This document shows, in pieces, positions 63,487 to 64,000 of a stretch of 64,000 nt of DNA. The stretch spans positions 310,001-374,000 of the forward strand of contig CAVUCE010000008.1 in assembly GCA_963739985.1 (NCBI GenBank). Reading direction: 5' to 3'. Under the pieces are notes generated by a model. That model saw only the letters and a program-made list of their open reading frames with translations. It did no database searches and had not been told where the DNA came from. The translations under genes and the position numbers were made by a program. This DNA is from CAVUCE01 sp963739985. GTDB taxonomy: Bacteria; Bacteroidota; Ignavibacteria; Ignavibacteriales; Ignavibacteriaceae. Positions within the stretch are counted from its first letter, which is position 1; every line of letters starts with the position of its first letter.

Positions 63487-64000
63487 TTAAAAGATCATAA
63501 ATGGTGTTGGTGTAAAAGAGATAATTAAAATTGCAAAACTAATATAACCTAAAATTTTTCTTTTTCTGTCTAATTCAGAATAATCATGAATTGATGGATG
63601 CTTTAATTTTATTACGAAAAATAATAGTAAAGCCCACAGCAGCCATCCAATCCAGCCAAAACCAATGTTAGTCTCCATAATCCATTCATAAACACCAACT
63701 CCACCAAGCACCAGCAAAATAGCAAACGAAACTAATGCAAAATTAAAATGTTTTTCTTCTCCAAACATTGTGTAGCTAATATGCCCGCCGTCAAGTTGTC
63801 CAACCGGAATCATATTCATTGCAGTGATAAATAATCCGAACCATCCTACGCATAAATAAGGATAGTGATATATTTCTGACATAGGTGGAAAGAATTGTTC
63901 TTTGTGGACAAATATTAATTTGAAAAATGAAAACAACAAGTTATTTCCAAAGTATAAATTTTGGCCAGTCATTCCATATTGAGGTGAAAAATAATCCGGA
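63487..64000 (-). CDS. Site-2 protease family (M50) membrane protein, 3' part only
   Basis: The frame is open to the window edge and carries PDYFSPQYG before Met at 63972, so the gene starts outside. The visible part has about five membrane helices and FITAMNMIPVGQLDGGHISY, the conserved NxxPxxxLDGGH motif of M50 proteases, in which Asp is a zinc ligand. The HExxH part lies beyond 64000. M50 proteases cut anti-sigma factors or other membrane proteins within the bilayer. The lipoprotein/propeller/barrel group follows it on the same strand. Confidence 0.85.
   Translation of the reverse strand, partial: PDYFSPQYGMTGQNLYFGNNLLFSFFKLIFVHKEQFFPPMSEIYHYPYLCVGWFGLFITAMNMIPVGQLDGGHISYTMFGEEKHFNFALVSFAILLVLGGVGVYEWIMETNIGFGWIGWLLWALLLFFVIKLKHPSIHDYSELDRKRKILGYISFAILIISFTPTPFMIF

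Noticed and set aside
1..64000. CRISPR arrays, insertion sequences, prophage, toxin-antitoxin pairs, tRNA and rRNA genes
   Set aside because: I looked for regular repeats, transposase motifs, integrase genes, paired small genes and tRNA-like TTCRA segments in the gaps and saw none that hold up.

Overview
The window is an AT-rich bacterial chromosome segment. Four things together suggest the Bacteroidota/Chlorobi side of the tree, most likely Ignavibacteria. First, it carries type IX secretion system (T9SS) proteins: a C25 peptidase of PorU type, PorV/PorQ-like barrels, and cargo-type C-terminal domains with YPNPF motifs. Second, it has Bacteroidota-type TAnnTTTG promoter elements. Third, Shine-Dalgarno sequences are nevertheless clear and TTG starts are common, unlike classical Bacteroidetes. 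Fourth, the gene set includes Reg_prop histidine kinase, NfeD, NamZ and PurS/PurQ. This placement is an inference; no rRNA lies in the window.

Layout. (1) 1-828: the 5' part of glmS on the minus strand with its own promoter. (2) 966-27690, all minus: an almost gapless gene train. It starts with ybaB-recR, a methyltransferase, two related lipoproteins and ftsX. It continues into a complete Wzx/Wzy-type surface polysaccharide locus: Wza-like exporter, Wzz-like co-polymerase, UDP-xylose-type epimerase, MurJ-like flippase, methyltransferases, GT9, O-antigen polymerase/ligase, GT4, GT2, DegT aminotransferase, monotopic phosphoglycosyl transferase and a PglF/CapD dehydratase. It ends with a Wzi-like outer-membrane protein and a giant PorU-like sortase. 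(3) 27854-36999, all plus: a degenerate PurC-like protein, psd-pssA, purS-purQ, two tatA genes, gatA, sucD, ndk, a NamZ muramidase and a lipoprotein, with three clear intrinsic terminators. (4) 37076-41334, minus: nfeD, ribBA, yajC, tgt. (5) 41335-42390: a gene-poor stretch holding the decayed remains of a T9SS-secreted protein on the plus strand. (6) 42391-54321, minus: a CorC-type transporter, a lipoprotein, a UbiA-family phosphoribosyltransferase, a B12-dependent mutase with isobutyryl-CoA-mutase residues, mutL, folA, a large sensor histidine kinase, thyA and glycerate kinase. (7) 54404-59002: a second small glycan locus (two glycosyltransferases, a flippase, a FemAB-like acyltransferase that is frameshifted). 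(8) 59138-64000, minus: two PorV/PorQ-like barrels (one frameshifted), a propeller protein with a T9SS-type C-terminal domain, a lipoprotein, and the 3' part of a site-2 protease gene.

How the genes fit together. In Bacteroidota, T9SS cargo is cleaved by the PorU sortase and attached to a special LPS (A-LPS). Here a polysaccharide assembly line and a PorU-like peptidase lie in one transcription unit, so that glycan may be the anchor for secreted proteins. PorV-like barrels and a cargo-like propeller protein lie elsewhere in the window. I did not find CRISPR arrays, insertion sequences, phage genes, tRNAs or rRNAs. The most unusual items are the mutase residue signature, the PurC-like pseudoenzyme beside purS/purQ, the sortase-glycan linkage, the T9SS cargo pseudogene and two single-base frameshifts near 59-60 kb.
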